A stretch of 16,893 nt of DNA. Source: Thermoleophilia bacterium. Lineage in GTDB: Bacteria; Actinomycetota; Thermoleophilia; Gaiellales; SKUG01. Below are positions 1 through 7,194 of this stretch, in pieces (the stretch's first letter is position 1; every line of letters starts with the position of its first letter). Made by a program: the position numbers and the translations under genes. The DNA lies in contig JAGQUL010000130.1 of NCBI GenBank assembly GCA_020438525.1, positions 1 through 16,893 of the forward strand, written 5' to 3'. Under the pieces are notes generated by a model, which saw only the letters and a list, made by a program, of their open reading frames with translations, made no database searches and was not told the origin of the DNA.

Positions 1-1
1 C

Positions 2-511
2 GCGCGCGACCCCGAGGTATCGCGGATGCTGCAGTGGGAGGCGCACCGCAGCGTCGACGATTCGCTCGAGTACGTGCACGACGCCCGCGCGCTGTGGCAG
101 CGCGGACGTGCCTGGCTGCCGGGGATCTTCGATCACGAGCGTGCGCAGCTCGTGGGGTGCATCGGCATCAGCGCGATCGACCGACCGAACCGGCGGGCCG
201 AGGTGGGTACCTGGATCGGCGTTCCGTTCCAGGGCCAGGGCTACAACCTCCACGCGAAGGCCGCCGTGGCGACCGCTGCGTTCGAGCTGCTCGACCTGCA
301 CCGGCTCGAGTTCCTTACCCGCGTCGACAACGAGCGGTCGCTTCGGGCGATGCGCCGGCTTCCCGGCATCCGTGAGGAGGGAACGCTTGCGCAGCGGATC
401 TGGAGGGATGGAGCGGGGCACGACGCCGTGATGTTCGCGCTGCTGCAATCCGAGTTCGATCCGGCTGCGTATCCGCCAGTCGAGATCATCGATGTATCGG
501 GGGATGTGTGA
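2..511 (+). CDS. GNAT family N-acetyltransferase (RimJ/RimL type), 5' end outside window
   Basis: The protein transfers an acetyl group from acetyl-CoA to an amine; the substrate cannot be told. The reading frame is open to the left edge and its first codons already read as family sequence (ARDPEVSRMLQWEA), so the true start lies upstream and the ATG at 26 is internal. The order of elements is that of the Acetyltransf_3 class: a substrate-side strand (VGCIGISAIDRPNRRAEVG), the acetyl-CoA loop variant QGQGYN, a helix (AAVATAAFELLDLHRLEF), then the N-x-x-S segment VDNERSLRAM and EEGTLAQRIWRDG. The stop overlaps the GTG start of the MMPL gene by 4 bp (GTGA), so the two are probably co-translated. 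A functional link with the transporter is not evident. Confidence 0.85.
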   Translation, partial: ARDPEVSRMLQWEAHRSVDDSLEYVHDARALWQRGRAWLPGIFDHERAQLVGCIGISAIDRPNRRAEVGTWIGVPFQGQGYNLHAKAAVATAAFELLDLHRLEFLTRVDNERSLRAMRRLPGIREEGTLAQRIWRDGAGHDAVMFALLQSEFDPAAYPPVEIIDVSGDV

Positions 512-2703
512 CACCGTCGCAGGATGCTGTGAGCTCGCAGGGAACGTCGCGGATCGGCAACATCGCCGCGCGCGTCGCGGGTCGTCGAGCGAAGTGGTTC
601 GTGATCGCGATCTGGGTGCTGCTCGCGGTGGCGAGCGGTCCCGTCCAGGGACTGCTCGAGGAGAAGTCGACCAACTCGTCGACGAACTTCCTGCCGGAGT
701 CGGCCGACTCCACGAAGGTCGCCGAGCTCGTCGACGACACGGCGGTGTTCGACACCGGCGAGGCCGTGCCCGCGATCATCGTGTTCCAGTCACCCGGTGG
801 GAAGGGACGGATCGACTCCGCACAGGAGCAGCGCATCCGCAGCTTCCTCGATGGGCTGCGTACCGAGCTCGACACCCTGCCGACCGCGACCTCGCTGACC
901 ACGCCGTTCGACACCGGCGGGCCACCCACCGACGCGCTGCGCAGCGAGGACGGCTCGACGCTGCTCGCATTCGTCAGCCTCGAATCGCCCGACTTCGACC
1001 AGCTCGACGAGGCGGTCAACACGCTCAGGGACCGAACGAGCTCGCTCGACGACACCGATCTGGACATCTACGTGTCGGGGCCCGCTGCGCTGGCGAGCGA
1101 CGCCGCGGCCGCGTTCGCCGGCATCGACGGCAAGCTGCTGCTCGGCACGTCGATCCTCGTGCTCGTGCTGCTCCTGCTGATCTACCGCTCGCCGCTGGTC
1201 GCGCTCGTGCCGCTCGTGGCGGTGGGGTTCGCGGCGGCGCTGTCGCGCGCGCTGCTGGGTCTGGCCATCGATCCGTTCGACCTGGTGGTCAGCGGCCAGA
1301 CGAGCGGCATCATGCTGATCCTCATCTTCGGTGCGGGCACCGACTACTGCCTGCTGATCGTGGCGCGCTACCGCGAGGAGCTCGTGCGGTACGAGGACCC
1401 GCACGACGCGATGCGCGAGACCGTCAGGCACACCACGCCCGCGATCCTGTCGAGCGCCGGCACGGTGCTGCTCGCCATGCTCGTGCTGCTCTTCGCCGAC
1501 CTGCGCTCCACGAGCTCGCTTGGTCCGGCGCTGATCATCGGCGTGTCGATCGCGATGCTCGCCGGCCTGACCCTGCTGCCGGCGCTGCTGCTCGCGCTCG
1601 GACGACGCTCGTTCTGGCCGTCGATCCCTCGCTACGGCGACGATACCGCCGGTCGCATCCGCCTGTGGCCGCGGCTCGCGGATGCGGTGGCGGCTCGCCC
1701 GCGACGCTGGCTCGGCGCGGTCACCGTGGTGCTGCTCGTGTTCGCGAGCGGCATCCTCGCCTACGACAACAGCCCGACGAGCGACGTGGACATCTTCATC
1801 GACAAGCCCGAGAGCACGCAGGGGCTGCAGGCGCTGCGCAGCAAGCTGCCTCCCGGCGAGCTCGCCCAGGGCACGGTGCTCGTCGGCACCGGTGATCCGG
1901 CGTCGCTGGAGGCGGCGACCGGGGCGATCGTCGGCGAGCTGCAGCAGCACGAGTCGGTTGCGACTGCGTTCCCGGCCGCGCGCGGCCGCGACGGCGACAC
2001 GTCGTGGCAGCAGATCACGTTCGCTCCGTCGAGCAACCCGTACGGGCAGGACGCGGTCGACTCGATCGAGACGCTCCGCCGCGACCTCGAGCGTGCGGCT
2101 CCCGATGGCGTTCAGGTGCTGGTCGGCGGGCCCACCGCGCAGACCGCCGACGCCCAGTCGACGAACCGTCGCGACCTGATGGTGATCGTGCCGGGCGTGC
2201 TGCTCGTGATCTTCGTGGTGCTCGTCGTGCTGCTGCGGGCGGTGGTTGCGCCACTCCTGCTCGTGGCGACGGTCGTGCTCGGGTTCCTGGCCACGCTCGG
2301 CATCTGCTGGGTGCTGTTCCTGGGGATCCTCGGCTACCCGGGCATCGATCCAGGGACGATCACCTTCATCTTCCTGTTCACGGCAGCGCTCGGCGTCGAC
2401 TACAACATCTTCCTCGTCGCGCGCATCCGTGAGGAGTTCGACCGCGGCAGCAACACGGTGGACGCAACGACCACCGCCCTCGCAACGACCGGTGGCGTGA
2501 TCACGAGCGCGGGCGTGATCCTGGCGGGAACGTTCCTGATCCTCGCCGCGCTGCCGCTGCTGCCGCTGCGCGAGCTGGGGATCGCGGTGGCGATCGGCGT
2601 GCTGCTCGACACGGTGCTCGTGCGCGCGATGCTCGTCCCGTCGGCGCTCGTGCTGCTGCGCGAGCGCAGCTGGTGGCCGTCGGCCCGCTCGCACGGCGAC
2701 TGA
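508..2703 (+). CDS. MMPL-family (RND superfamily) membrane transporter
   Basis: A 731-residue inner-membrane transporter, probably proton-driven and exporting lipids or hydrophobic compounds as the MmpL/YdfJ-like family does. The layout is the duplicated MMPL fold: one N-terminal membrane helix (about 31-50), an outside domain (about 50-205), a helix bundle (about 210-370), a seventh helix (about 397-418), a second outside domain, and a second bundle (about 550-720). The Asp-Tyr pairs expected in the proton-relay helices are present as D279-Y280 (GAGTDY) and D631-Y632 (LGVDY). Each is followed by a basic/acidic stretch (VARYREEL and VARIREEFDRG). The GTG start is chosen because it overlaps the previous stop and the first membrane helix follows properly; GGGGGA lies just upstream. 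Length is in the range of the short actinobacterial MMPL proteins. The substrate is unknown. Confidence 0.93.
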   Translation: MTPSQDAVSSQGTSRIGNIAARVAGRRAKWFVIAIWVLLAVASGPVQGLLEEKSTNSSTNFLPESADSTKVAELVDDTAVFDTGEAVPAIIVFQSPGGKGRIDSAQEQRIRSFLDGLRTELDTLPTATSLTTPFDTGGPPTDALRSEDGSTLLAFVSLESPDFDQLDEAVNTLRDRTSSLDDTDLDIYVSGPAALASDAAAAFAGIDGKLLLGTSILVLVLLLLIYRSPLVALVPLVAVGFAAALSRALLGLAIDPFDLVVSGQTSGIMLILIFGAGTDYCLLIVARYREELVRYEDPHDAMRETVRHTTPAILSSAGTVLLAMLVLLFADLRSTSSLGPALIIGVSIAMLAGLTLLPALLLALGRRSFWPSIPRYGDDTAGRIRLWPRLADAVAARPRRWLGAVTVVLLVFASGILAYDNSPTSDVDIFIDKPESTQGLQALRSKLPPGELAQGTVLVGTGDPASLEAATGAIVGELQQHESVATAFPAARGRDGDTSWQQITFAPSSNPYGQDAVDSIETLRRDLERAAPDGVQVLVGGPTAQTADAQSTNRRDLMVIVPGVLLVIFVVLVVLLRAVVAPLLLVATVVLGFLATLGICWVLFLGILGYPGIDPGTITFIFLFTAALGVDYNIFLVARIREEFDRGSNTVDATTTALATTGGVITSAGVILAGTFLILAALPLLPLRELGIAVAIGVLLDTVLVRAMLVPSALVLLRERSWWPSARSHGD

Positions 2704-2771
2704 TCCGCATCCACGCAGGCAATTCGCGAGAAGCGGCCACACGTCGGCCGGTGACCGCCCCTGCCTCGGCC

Positions 2772-2800
2772 TCGTCACATCGGCGATCCCGTCGTACCGT
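2772..2800 (+). promoter_or_regulatory. Predicted promoter of the glucosaminidase-like gene
   Basis: A TCGTCA (-35, 4 of 6 to consensus) lies 17 bp from TACCGT (-10, 2795-2800). Transcription would begin near 2807, immediately before the leader hairpin. The -10 region (2791-2808) matches the predicted promoter of the gene at 13550 at 14 of 18 positions. No other strong candidate is seen in this 159-bp gap. Confidence 0.45.
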
Positions 2801-2812
2801 CGACGTGGAAGC

Positions 2813-2840
2813 GCGCTGCACACGCCGAACCGTGCAGCGC
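2813..2840 (+). promoter_or_regulatory. Perfect 9-bp leader hairpin
   Basis: GCGCTGCAC (2813-2821) and GTGCAGCGC (2832-2840) are exact reverse complements around a 10-nt loop. The hairpin would sit at the very 5' end of the predicted mRNA, 6 nt before the strong ribosome binding site GGAGGGG (2847-2853). It has no T-run and lies upstream of a gene, so a stabilising or regulatory leader element is more likely than a terminator for the MMPL gene 110 bp upstream. Confidence 0.5.
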
Positions 2841-2862
2841 CTTCGCGGAGGGGAATACGCCG

Positions 2863-3936
2863 ATGATCCTGAATGCGCCCATGAGCTTCACGCTGGGCTC
2901 CACACCGCTGCCGTCCTTCGGGGCGAGCGTGGTCGGAGGTGGCGGGTACTCATACACGTCCGGTGCGATCGCACCGGCACCCACAGCGGCTTCGCCGCTC
3001 TCGCCTGCGGGCGCGCAGCAGTCTGCTGCCCAGCAGGCGCTTGCCGTGCAGCCTGCGGCGGGCGCCTACATGGATGCCAACGCCGCCGGCGCGGCCGGAG
3101 CACCCGCCGCTGCAGCGACCGGCGGTGGTCCGACCGCTGCGAACGTCGACCAGCTCGTTCCGATCCTGCAGCAGATCGTGGCCACGCTCCAGCAGATGAT
3201 TCCGCTCCTGCAGCAGCAGGCCGCCGCGGGCGCCGCAGTGCAGGGCGGCGGCGACGCGTCGATGGCGGGATGCACCTGCGGCTGCCAGGGCACGACCGAC
3301 GCCGCGACTGCCGGCGGCGGTGCGATGGGCGCACCCACGGCCGCGACGATCGGCGACCAGACCAGCAGCTACGCCGCACCAGCGGCAGCCCAGGCCGCAC
3401 CGGTCGCTGGCGGGTCGTCGTCCACGCAGCAAGCGACCTCGCCGGGCGACTCGCTCTCGCCGAGCGATGCGGAGCTCGCACGGCGCATCGACCAGAAGGT
3501 CTTCACGGGCACCGGCATGGCGGGGAAGGGCAGCGTGCTCGTGGCCGCGTGCCGCAAGTACCAGGTACCGGTCGACTTCATGCTCGCGATCTACCAGAAG
3601 GAAGCGAACTTCGCGAAGTCGGGCACCCTCGCCGACCGCAACAACAACCCGGGCAACCTGCGCTTCGCCGACTGGCAGACCGAGCACGGCGGAGTCAAGA
3701 ACGGCGGCTTCACGACGTATCCGACGATGGACGACGGGATCCGCGCGAGCGTCCACCTGCTGAGCCTGGGAACGTACCGGTCCGCGGTCGACAAGCGCGA
3801 CTGGGGCGGCGTGATCAGCAGGTACGCACCGTCGAGCGAGAACGACACCGCGACCTACATCAAGCAGATGAACCAGTGGACGAGCGACTTCCGGTCGAAG
3901 CTCGGTATCGACGAACACTGGCTGCACACGTCGTAG
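2863..3936 (+). CDS. Glucosaminidase/lysozyme-like protein with long low-complexity N-terminus
   Basis: 357 residues. The C-terminal part (about 210-355) resembles the glucosaminidase/lysozyme-like fold of peptidoglycan hydrolases. AIYQKEANF carries E247 at the place of the usual catalytic Glu, followed by NNNPGNLR (260-267), a Tyr/Thr-rich strand, and a helix ending in IKQMNQW. The first 210 residues are Ala/Gly/Pro/Ser/Gln-rich, with no Sec signal peptide or membrane helix. Within them are a Leu/Ile/Gln amphipathic helix (95-119) and a Cys cluster at C137, C139 and C141. The ATG at 2863 is chosen because GGAGGGG lies 9 nt upstream; an internal ATG at 2881 is less well placed. It stands alone as a transcription unit. 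A wall hydrolase without a signal suggests lysis, phage-like or non-Sec export; which is unknown. Confidence 0.8.
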   Translation: MILNAPMSFTLGSTPLPSFGASVVGGGGYSYTSGAIAPAPTAASPLSPAGAQQSAAQQALAVQPAAGAYMDANAAGAAGAPAAAATGGGPTAANVDQLVPILQQIVATLQQMIPLLQQQAAAGAAVQGGGDASMAGCTCGCQGTTDAATAGGGAMGAPTAATIGDQTSSYAAPAAAQAAPVAGGSSSTQQATSPGDSLSPSDAELARRIDQKVFTGTGMAGKGSVLVAACRKYQVPVDFMLAIYQKEANFAKSGTLADRNNNPGNLRFADWQTEHGGVKNGGFTTYPTMDDGIRASVHLLSLGTYRSAVDKRDWGGVISRYAPSSENDTATYIKQMNQWTSDFRSKLGIDEHWLHTS

Positions 3937-3964
3937 GTTCGCGGTCGGTGCAGGATTCGCGCGA

Positions 3965-3970
3965 TAGATT
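3965..3970 (+). promoter_or_regulatory. Possible -10 box for a leaderless transcript
   Basis: TAGATT ends 6 nt before the GTG at 3977, the distance at which transcription would start on the initiation codon itself. The only Shine-Dalgarno-like string (AGGA) is 1 nt from the start, too close to work, which favours a leaderless mRNA. A clear -35 box is not seen. Confidence 0.35.
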
Positions 3971-3976
3971 CAGGAC

Positions 3977-4768
3977 GTGACGACGAACGGCGCCGATACG
4001 ATCGAGATCCCTGTCTGGGCGAACGGGCCCGATGCCAGTGGCAACGGCGGCTGGAGCGCGGGGCTCCTGGCCGAGCAGCTCGGCGCGGACGCGATCGCGC
4101 ACGGGGTGTCGGTGAGCCTGCGCCTGCCACCGCCGATCGGTCGACCGCTGCGGGTCGCCCCGGCGGGCAGCGGGCGCGACGTGTTCGACGACGACAGCCA
4201 CGGCGCAGGTGGCGAGTCGGTGCTGGTGATGCATGCCGAGCCGTCGCCGACCAGCCTCGATGCGCCGGACGTGGTGCGTGCGATCGATGCGGACGTGGCG
4301 GGCCGAGCGAGCGCGGGCTTTCCGTTTCGCGAGCACCATCCGTTCCCGCGGTGCGTGTCGTGCGGGATCGCCCGGGACCCCGGCGAGGTGTCGCTCGAGC
4401 TGCACTGCGGACCGGTCGACGGTGTCGCCGTGGACGGCTCGCGCGTGTTCGCTGATGCGTGGATCCCGTCGGCCGACGTGCCGCACGACGACGATTCGGG
4501 CGAGGTCACGATCCCGGCGATGTGGAGCGCGCTCGACTGCCCGAGCGCCGCGCCGGTGGCCGATCCGCACGCGGTGAATCCGAGCGTGCTTGCTCGGATC
4601 ACCGCTCGGGTCGCGACTCGTGCGCGGGTGGGCGAGCGCTGCGTGCTCGCGGCGTGGCACGTGTCGAGCGACGGTCGCCAGCACGTCACGCGCAGCGTGA
4701 TGGTCGATGCCGGCGGCACCGTGATCGCGGCGGCCGACGCGCTGTGGATCGAGGTCCGACCACGGTGA
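3977..4768 (+). CDS. Hotdog-fold thioesterase-like protein
   Basis: 263 residues, cytoplasmic, with no signal peptide or membrane segment. It looks like the actinobacterial double-hotdog family related to acyl-CoA thioesterases. The first half has WSAGLLAEQLG followed by VSVSLRLPPPIGRPL and a charged strand. The centre has the family-type FPRCVSCG (residues 123-130, C126 and C129), then PGEVSLELHCGPVDG. The second half has MWSALDCPSA and a second hotdog strand set ending in GGTVIAAADALW. The likely role is hydrolysis or binding of an acyl-CoA or related thioester; no substrate can be named. Its stop overlaps the next gene by 4 bp (GTGA), so it is co-translated with the lipase-like hydrolase, suggesting a shared lipid or ester pathway. 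The assignment rests on pattern recognition of the Cys/Pro motifs. Confidence 0.7.
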   Translation: MTTNGADTIEIPVWANGPDASGNGGWSAGLLAEQLGADAIAHGVSVSLRLPPPIGRPLRVAPAGSGRDVFDDDSHGAGGESVLVMHAEPSPTSLDAPDVVRAIDADVAGRASAGFPFREHHPFPRCVSCGIARDPGEVSLELHCGPVDGVAVDGSRVFADAWIPSADVPHDDDSGEVTIPAMWSALDCPSAAPVADPHAVNPSVLARITARVATRARVGERCVLAAWHVSSDGRQHVTRSVMVDAGGTVIAAADALWIEVRPR

Positions 4769-5652
4769 CGGACGCGCCGCGACAGCCGGGCGGGGACGAC
4801 GTGCAGCGCAGTGCGCCGCGGCGGCCGGACATGAGCGTCGACGGTCGTGCCCCGGTCGACGTGCGGCTGGAGCGTGCGATGCGGGTGCTGCGAGGCGCGA
4901 CGGTCACCGGCGTGAAGCTGAGCGGTCGTGCGCTCGCGCGACGTGCGGTGCACGAGTGGCACGGCCCGCAGATCACGCACGAGCGCGCGGTGGTGATCGT
5001 CGGCGGGTACGCCGGGAGCCCGGACTTCTACGAGCTGCTGCGGCGCTCGTACGAGGCGGTCGGGATCCGTCGCGTGGCGGTGATGCCACCGGTCGACAAC
5101 GCGTTCGCGGACATTCGCACGAGCTCGGAGCGGCTCGCCACGGTGGTGCGGCTGCTCGGCGGCGAGGTGGACATCGTGGGCCACAGCGAGGGCGGGCTGA
5201 TGGCGCGCTGGTTCGTGAAGGAGCTCGGGGGTGCCGACGTGGTGCGCCACGTGGTGACGCTCGGCACGCCCAACCGCGGCCTGCCGGTGCGGATCGAGGA
5301 CTATCCGTGGCTCGAGCGGTTCTCCACTGCGCGTCGCATCCATCAGGTGGCCGACGGCGTGGCGCGGCGCACGGTGATGCCGATGGCGAGCGTGGCGTTG
5401 CGGCAGATGCTGCGCGGCAGCGAGTTCATGGAGACGCTCAACGAGGTTTCGCCGCCGGGGCCGACGCAGTACCTGGCGGTGCGATCGAAGTGGGACGGCG
5501 TGGTGCCGTACGGGATCGCGGACCTGCCCGATGCCGACAACGTCGCGAACGTGTCGCTGCGCAGCGGGGCGCGGCTGGGCAACCACGCGGCGATCGCGTC
5601 GACGAGCCCCGAGGCGTTCACGGCGACGATCTCGTTCATCCGCAGGCCCTGA
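4765..5652 (+). CDS. Lipase/esterase-like alpha/beta hydrolase
   Basis: 295 residues counted from GTG 4765. The frame is open further upstream inside the previous gene, but the 4-bp GTGA overlap and family-like length favour this start. The hydrolase core begins at AVVIVGGYAGSPDFYE, resembling the N-terminal strand of class 2 lipases and PGAP1-type esterases. The nucleophile elbow is GHSEGG (S141). The expected acid and base are D244 (SKWDGVVPY) and H274 (LGNHAAI), giving a complete triad. MARWFVKELGG and VTLGTPNRG also match the lipase family. No signal peptide is visible, so it should act in the cytosol on an ester or lipid. It is coupled to the hotdog thioesterase-like gene and ends at a strong terminator. 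The exact substrate is unknown. Confidence 0.85.
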   Translation: MTDAPRQPGGDDVQRSAPRRPDMSVDGRAPVDVRLERAMRVLRGATVTGVKLSGRALARRAVHEWHGPQITHERAVVIVGGYAGSPDFYELLRRSYEAVGIRRVAVMPPVDNAFADIRTSSERLATVVRLLGGEVDIVGHSEGGLMARWFVKELGGADVVRHVVTLGTPNRGLPVRIEDYPWLERFSTARRIHQVADGVARRTVMPMASVALRQMLRGSEFMETLNEVSPPGPTQYLAVRSKWDGVVPYGIADLPDADNVANVSLRSGARLGNHAAIASTSPEAFTATISFIRRP

Positions 5653-5656
5653 GACG

Positions 5657-5700
5657 CGAGACGGCCGGGCCGCATCCGTGCGGTCCCGGCCTTCGTCTCG
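5657..5700. terminator. Strong bidirectional hairpin terminator
   Basis: A long GC-rich stem starts 4 nt after the hydrolase stop. CGAGAC (5657-5662) pairs with GTCTCG (5695-5700), GGCCGGG (5663-5669) with CCCGGCC (5685-5691), and CCGC (5670-5673) with GCGG (5680-5683), around a 6-nt loop with small bulges. It separates two convergent genes and could serve both. There is no T-run, as is common in high-GC actinobacteria. Confidence 0.8.
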
Positions 5701-5787
5701 AGCTGCATCGAAGAGGGGGTCGATGCGTGTCGCCGATGCGCTGCGATGTGCGCGTCCGTGCGCGGCGCAGCGATGGCGAACCGTGTG

Positions 5788-6564
5788 TCAGGCGGGGTGC
5801 GGCCCGGGGCCGGTGCCCGGACCGGGCGTGACGTGCTGCAGCCCGCCCGGGACCACGCCGGTGTTGCCCGACGAAGTGGCGGGCGTGGCAGGTGCGGCGG
5901 GCGAGGCGTCGCCCTTCGCGGGAGCGTCGCCCTTCGCGGGAGCGTCGCCCTTCGCGTCCTTCGGCGTGATCGCGCTGATCACGTCGGCCATCGCGGCCTT
6001 GGTGTCCTTGATCGGTCCTGCCACGATGTCCGCGAGCTTCACCGGCTCCTTCGACTGGCCCGCGAGCGCGACCTGACCGCCGAGGAACGCGAGGCCCGAT
6101 GCCGAGCTCATCACGCGCATGTTCAGCTCGGCTGCCATCGTGCGCAGCTGCTCGATCGCCTTGATGTGGGCGTGCTGGAGCAGCATCGACGAGTCGGTGA
6201 GCAGCGCCGATGCGACCTTGGCGCTCTGGGCGCCTTCGGGCGTGCCGCCGCCCACGGTGAGCGCGGCGATCTTCTCGAGGTGGTCGTCGACCTTTGCGAT
6301 CGCATCCTGCGCGGTCGTCTTCTCGAGCTCGTCGAGCACGGCCTGCTTGGCGGCCTCCGCGTCGGCAGGTGCGGCCGCGCCGCCGGCAGGCGGAGCCTTG
6401 GCATCACCCTTCGCACCAGCGGCCGCCTGGCTGGTCGCGGGGCTCGACGGGGCGTCGTCGGCTGCGGGGACGGTGGGCTTCGGAGTCGCAGTGGCGGGGG
6501 CGGCGGGTGCGGGTGCCGGCGCGGCCTTCGGCGCCGCCGACGGGACGGGAGTGGTGACCATCAT
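5788..6564 (-). CDS. Hypothetical Ala/Pro-rich protein with central helical domain
   Basis: 258 residues; no family recognised. The first 80 or so are Pro/Ala/Thr-rich (for example VPSAAPKAAPAPAPAA) with no signal peptide. A helical core follows, from AEAAKQAVLDELEKTTAQ to LNMRVMSSASGLAFLGGQVALAG, then a helix containing IVAGPIKDTKAAMADVISAI. The tail holds Lys-Gly-Asp-Ala-Pro-Ala repeats and a Gly/Pro/His end. Start choice: two ATGs are adjacent (6564 and 6561), and GAGGAA (6573-6578) sits 8 nt from the first, which fits better. The codon pattern is like its neighbours, so it is a real gene despite the composition. It shares the low-complexity N-terminus and lack of Sec signal with the proteins starting at 2863, 13550 and 16203. 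It lies 164 bp downstream of the Sel1 gene. Confidence 0.75.
   Translation of the reverse strand: MMVTTPVPSAAPKAAPAPAPAAPATATPKPTVPAADDAPSSPATSQAAAGAKGDAKAPPAGGAAAPADAEAAKQAVLDELEKTTAQDAIAKVDDHLEKIAALTVGGGTPEGAQSAKVASALLTDSSMLLQHAHIKAIEQLRTMAAELNMRVMSSASGLAFLGGQVALAGQSKEPVKLADIVAGPIKDTKAAMADVISAITPKDAKGDAPAKGDAPAKGDASPAAPATPATSSGNTGVVPGGLQHVTPGPGTGPGPHPA
5906..5959. repeat. 18-bp coding tandem repeat (about 2.8 copies)
   Basis: Two identical 18-bp units (5906-5923, 5924-5941) and a third matching in its first 15 bases (5942-5959) encode the Lys-Gly-Asp-Ala-Pro-Ala units of the minus-strand protein. Perfect identity at the DNA level points to recent duplication or a slippage-prone tract; the unit keeps the frame. 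Confidence 0.9.
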
Positions 6565-6728
6565 GGGAATCGTTCCTCGTTGCTGGGGGGGGCTGGGTGG
6601 TGAGGCGTCCGTTCCTCGGCACTCGATGCTCGACGACGACCCCGCTTCGTCCATCCGTGGCCTCGGCCGCCGCGGGTCGTGGCCCGGTGTGGCCCACCCG
6701 ATGCGACGCGACACGTCGGGCTCGCGGA

Positions 6729-7121
6729 TCAGTGGCGGTCGAGCAGGGCAAGCAGCTCGGCGCTGCGCTCGTCGCCGCGAGCCGCAGCGCGCATCAGCCA
6801 GCGGCGCGCCTCGGACGGATCGGTATCGAGCCGGCCGTCGACCTCGAGGTTGAGCGTGTCGCCGAGCATCCCGGCGGCGTGCATCGAACCGCTCTGCACC
6901 GCCCGGCGCAGCCACGAGCGTGCCTCGTCGACGAGCTGGTCGGCGTGCTCGCCCTCGGCGGGCGCGAGCGCCTGGTGCAGCAGCCAGTCGGCGTACATGC
7001 ACATCGCCTGCACGTCGTCGCACCACGCCCGGGCGCGCAGAAGCCCCACGTCGAGCCGCCCGCGCAGGATGCTCGATTCGAGCTCGTCGGGGTCGTAGCT
7101 GCCGGGGTCGCGGGTACGCAT
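6729..7121 (-). CDS. Small Sel1-like repeat protein
   Basis: 130 residues counted from ATG 7121. Two helical-pair repeats of the Sel1/TPR type are visible: ARSWLRRAVQSGSMHAAGML (about 66-85), and ARRWLMRAAARGDERSAELL (about 104-123). A weaker one lies at DDVQAMCMYADWLLHQALA. Sel1 repeats bind partner proteins; no enzyme motif is present. The ATG at 7121 is favoured because AGG lies 9 nt upstream; the ATG at 7130 is an alternative. A longer frame to 7217 would run over the start of the divergent oxidoreductase gene and is unlikely. The protein appears cytosolic. The 73 bp up to the divergent oxidoreductase must carry both promoters. Its partner is not evident from the context. Confidence 0.72.
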   Translation of the reverse strand: MRTRDPGSYDPDELESSILRGRLDVGLLRARAWCDDVQAMCMYADWLLHQALAPAEGEHADQLVDEARSWLRRAVQSGSMHAAGMLGDTLNLEVDGRLDTDPSEARRWLMRAAARGDERSAELLALLDRH

Positions 7122-7194
7122 CGGGAGCATCCTGACGGATCGAGCGGAAGCGCGATCACGTGCCAGCAACGGCCCCGCCGGGCATGACAGGTCC

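Noticed and set aside
2734..2750. Short stem CGGCC/GGCCG after the MMPL gene as a terminator
   Set aside because: Only 5 bp with no T-run, and such pairs are frequent by chance in this GC content.
790..2823. Very long open frame on the minus strand opposite the MMPL gene (677 codons)
   Set aside because: It is a high-GC antisense shadow: Arg/Gln/Glu/His-rich with no domain, while the plus strand has a complete transporter with the family motifs.
6565..6728. Promoter for the minus-strand Ala/Pro-rich gene in the 164-bp gap after the Sel1 gene
   Set aside because: No convincing -35/-10 pair was found; only the ribosome binding site GAGGAA is clear. An imperfect stem (6636-6645 with 6672-6680, one bulge) is likely chance.
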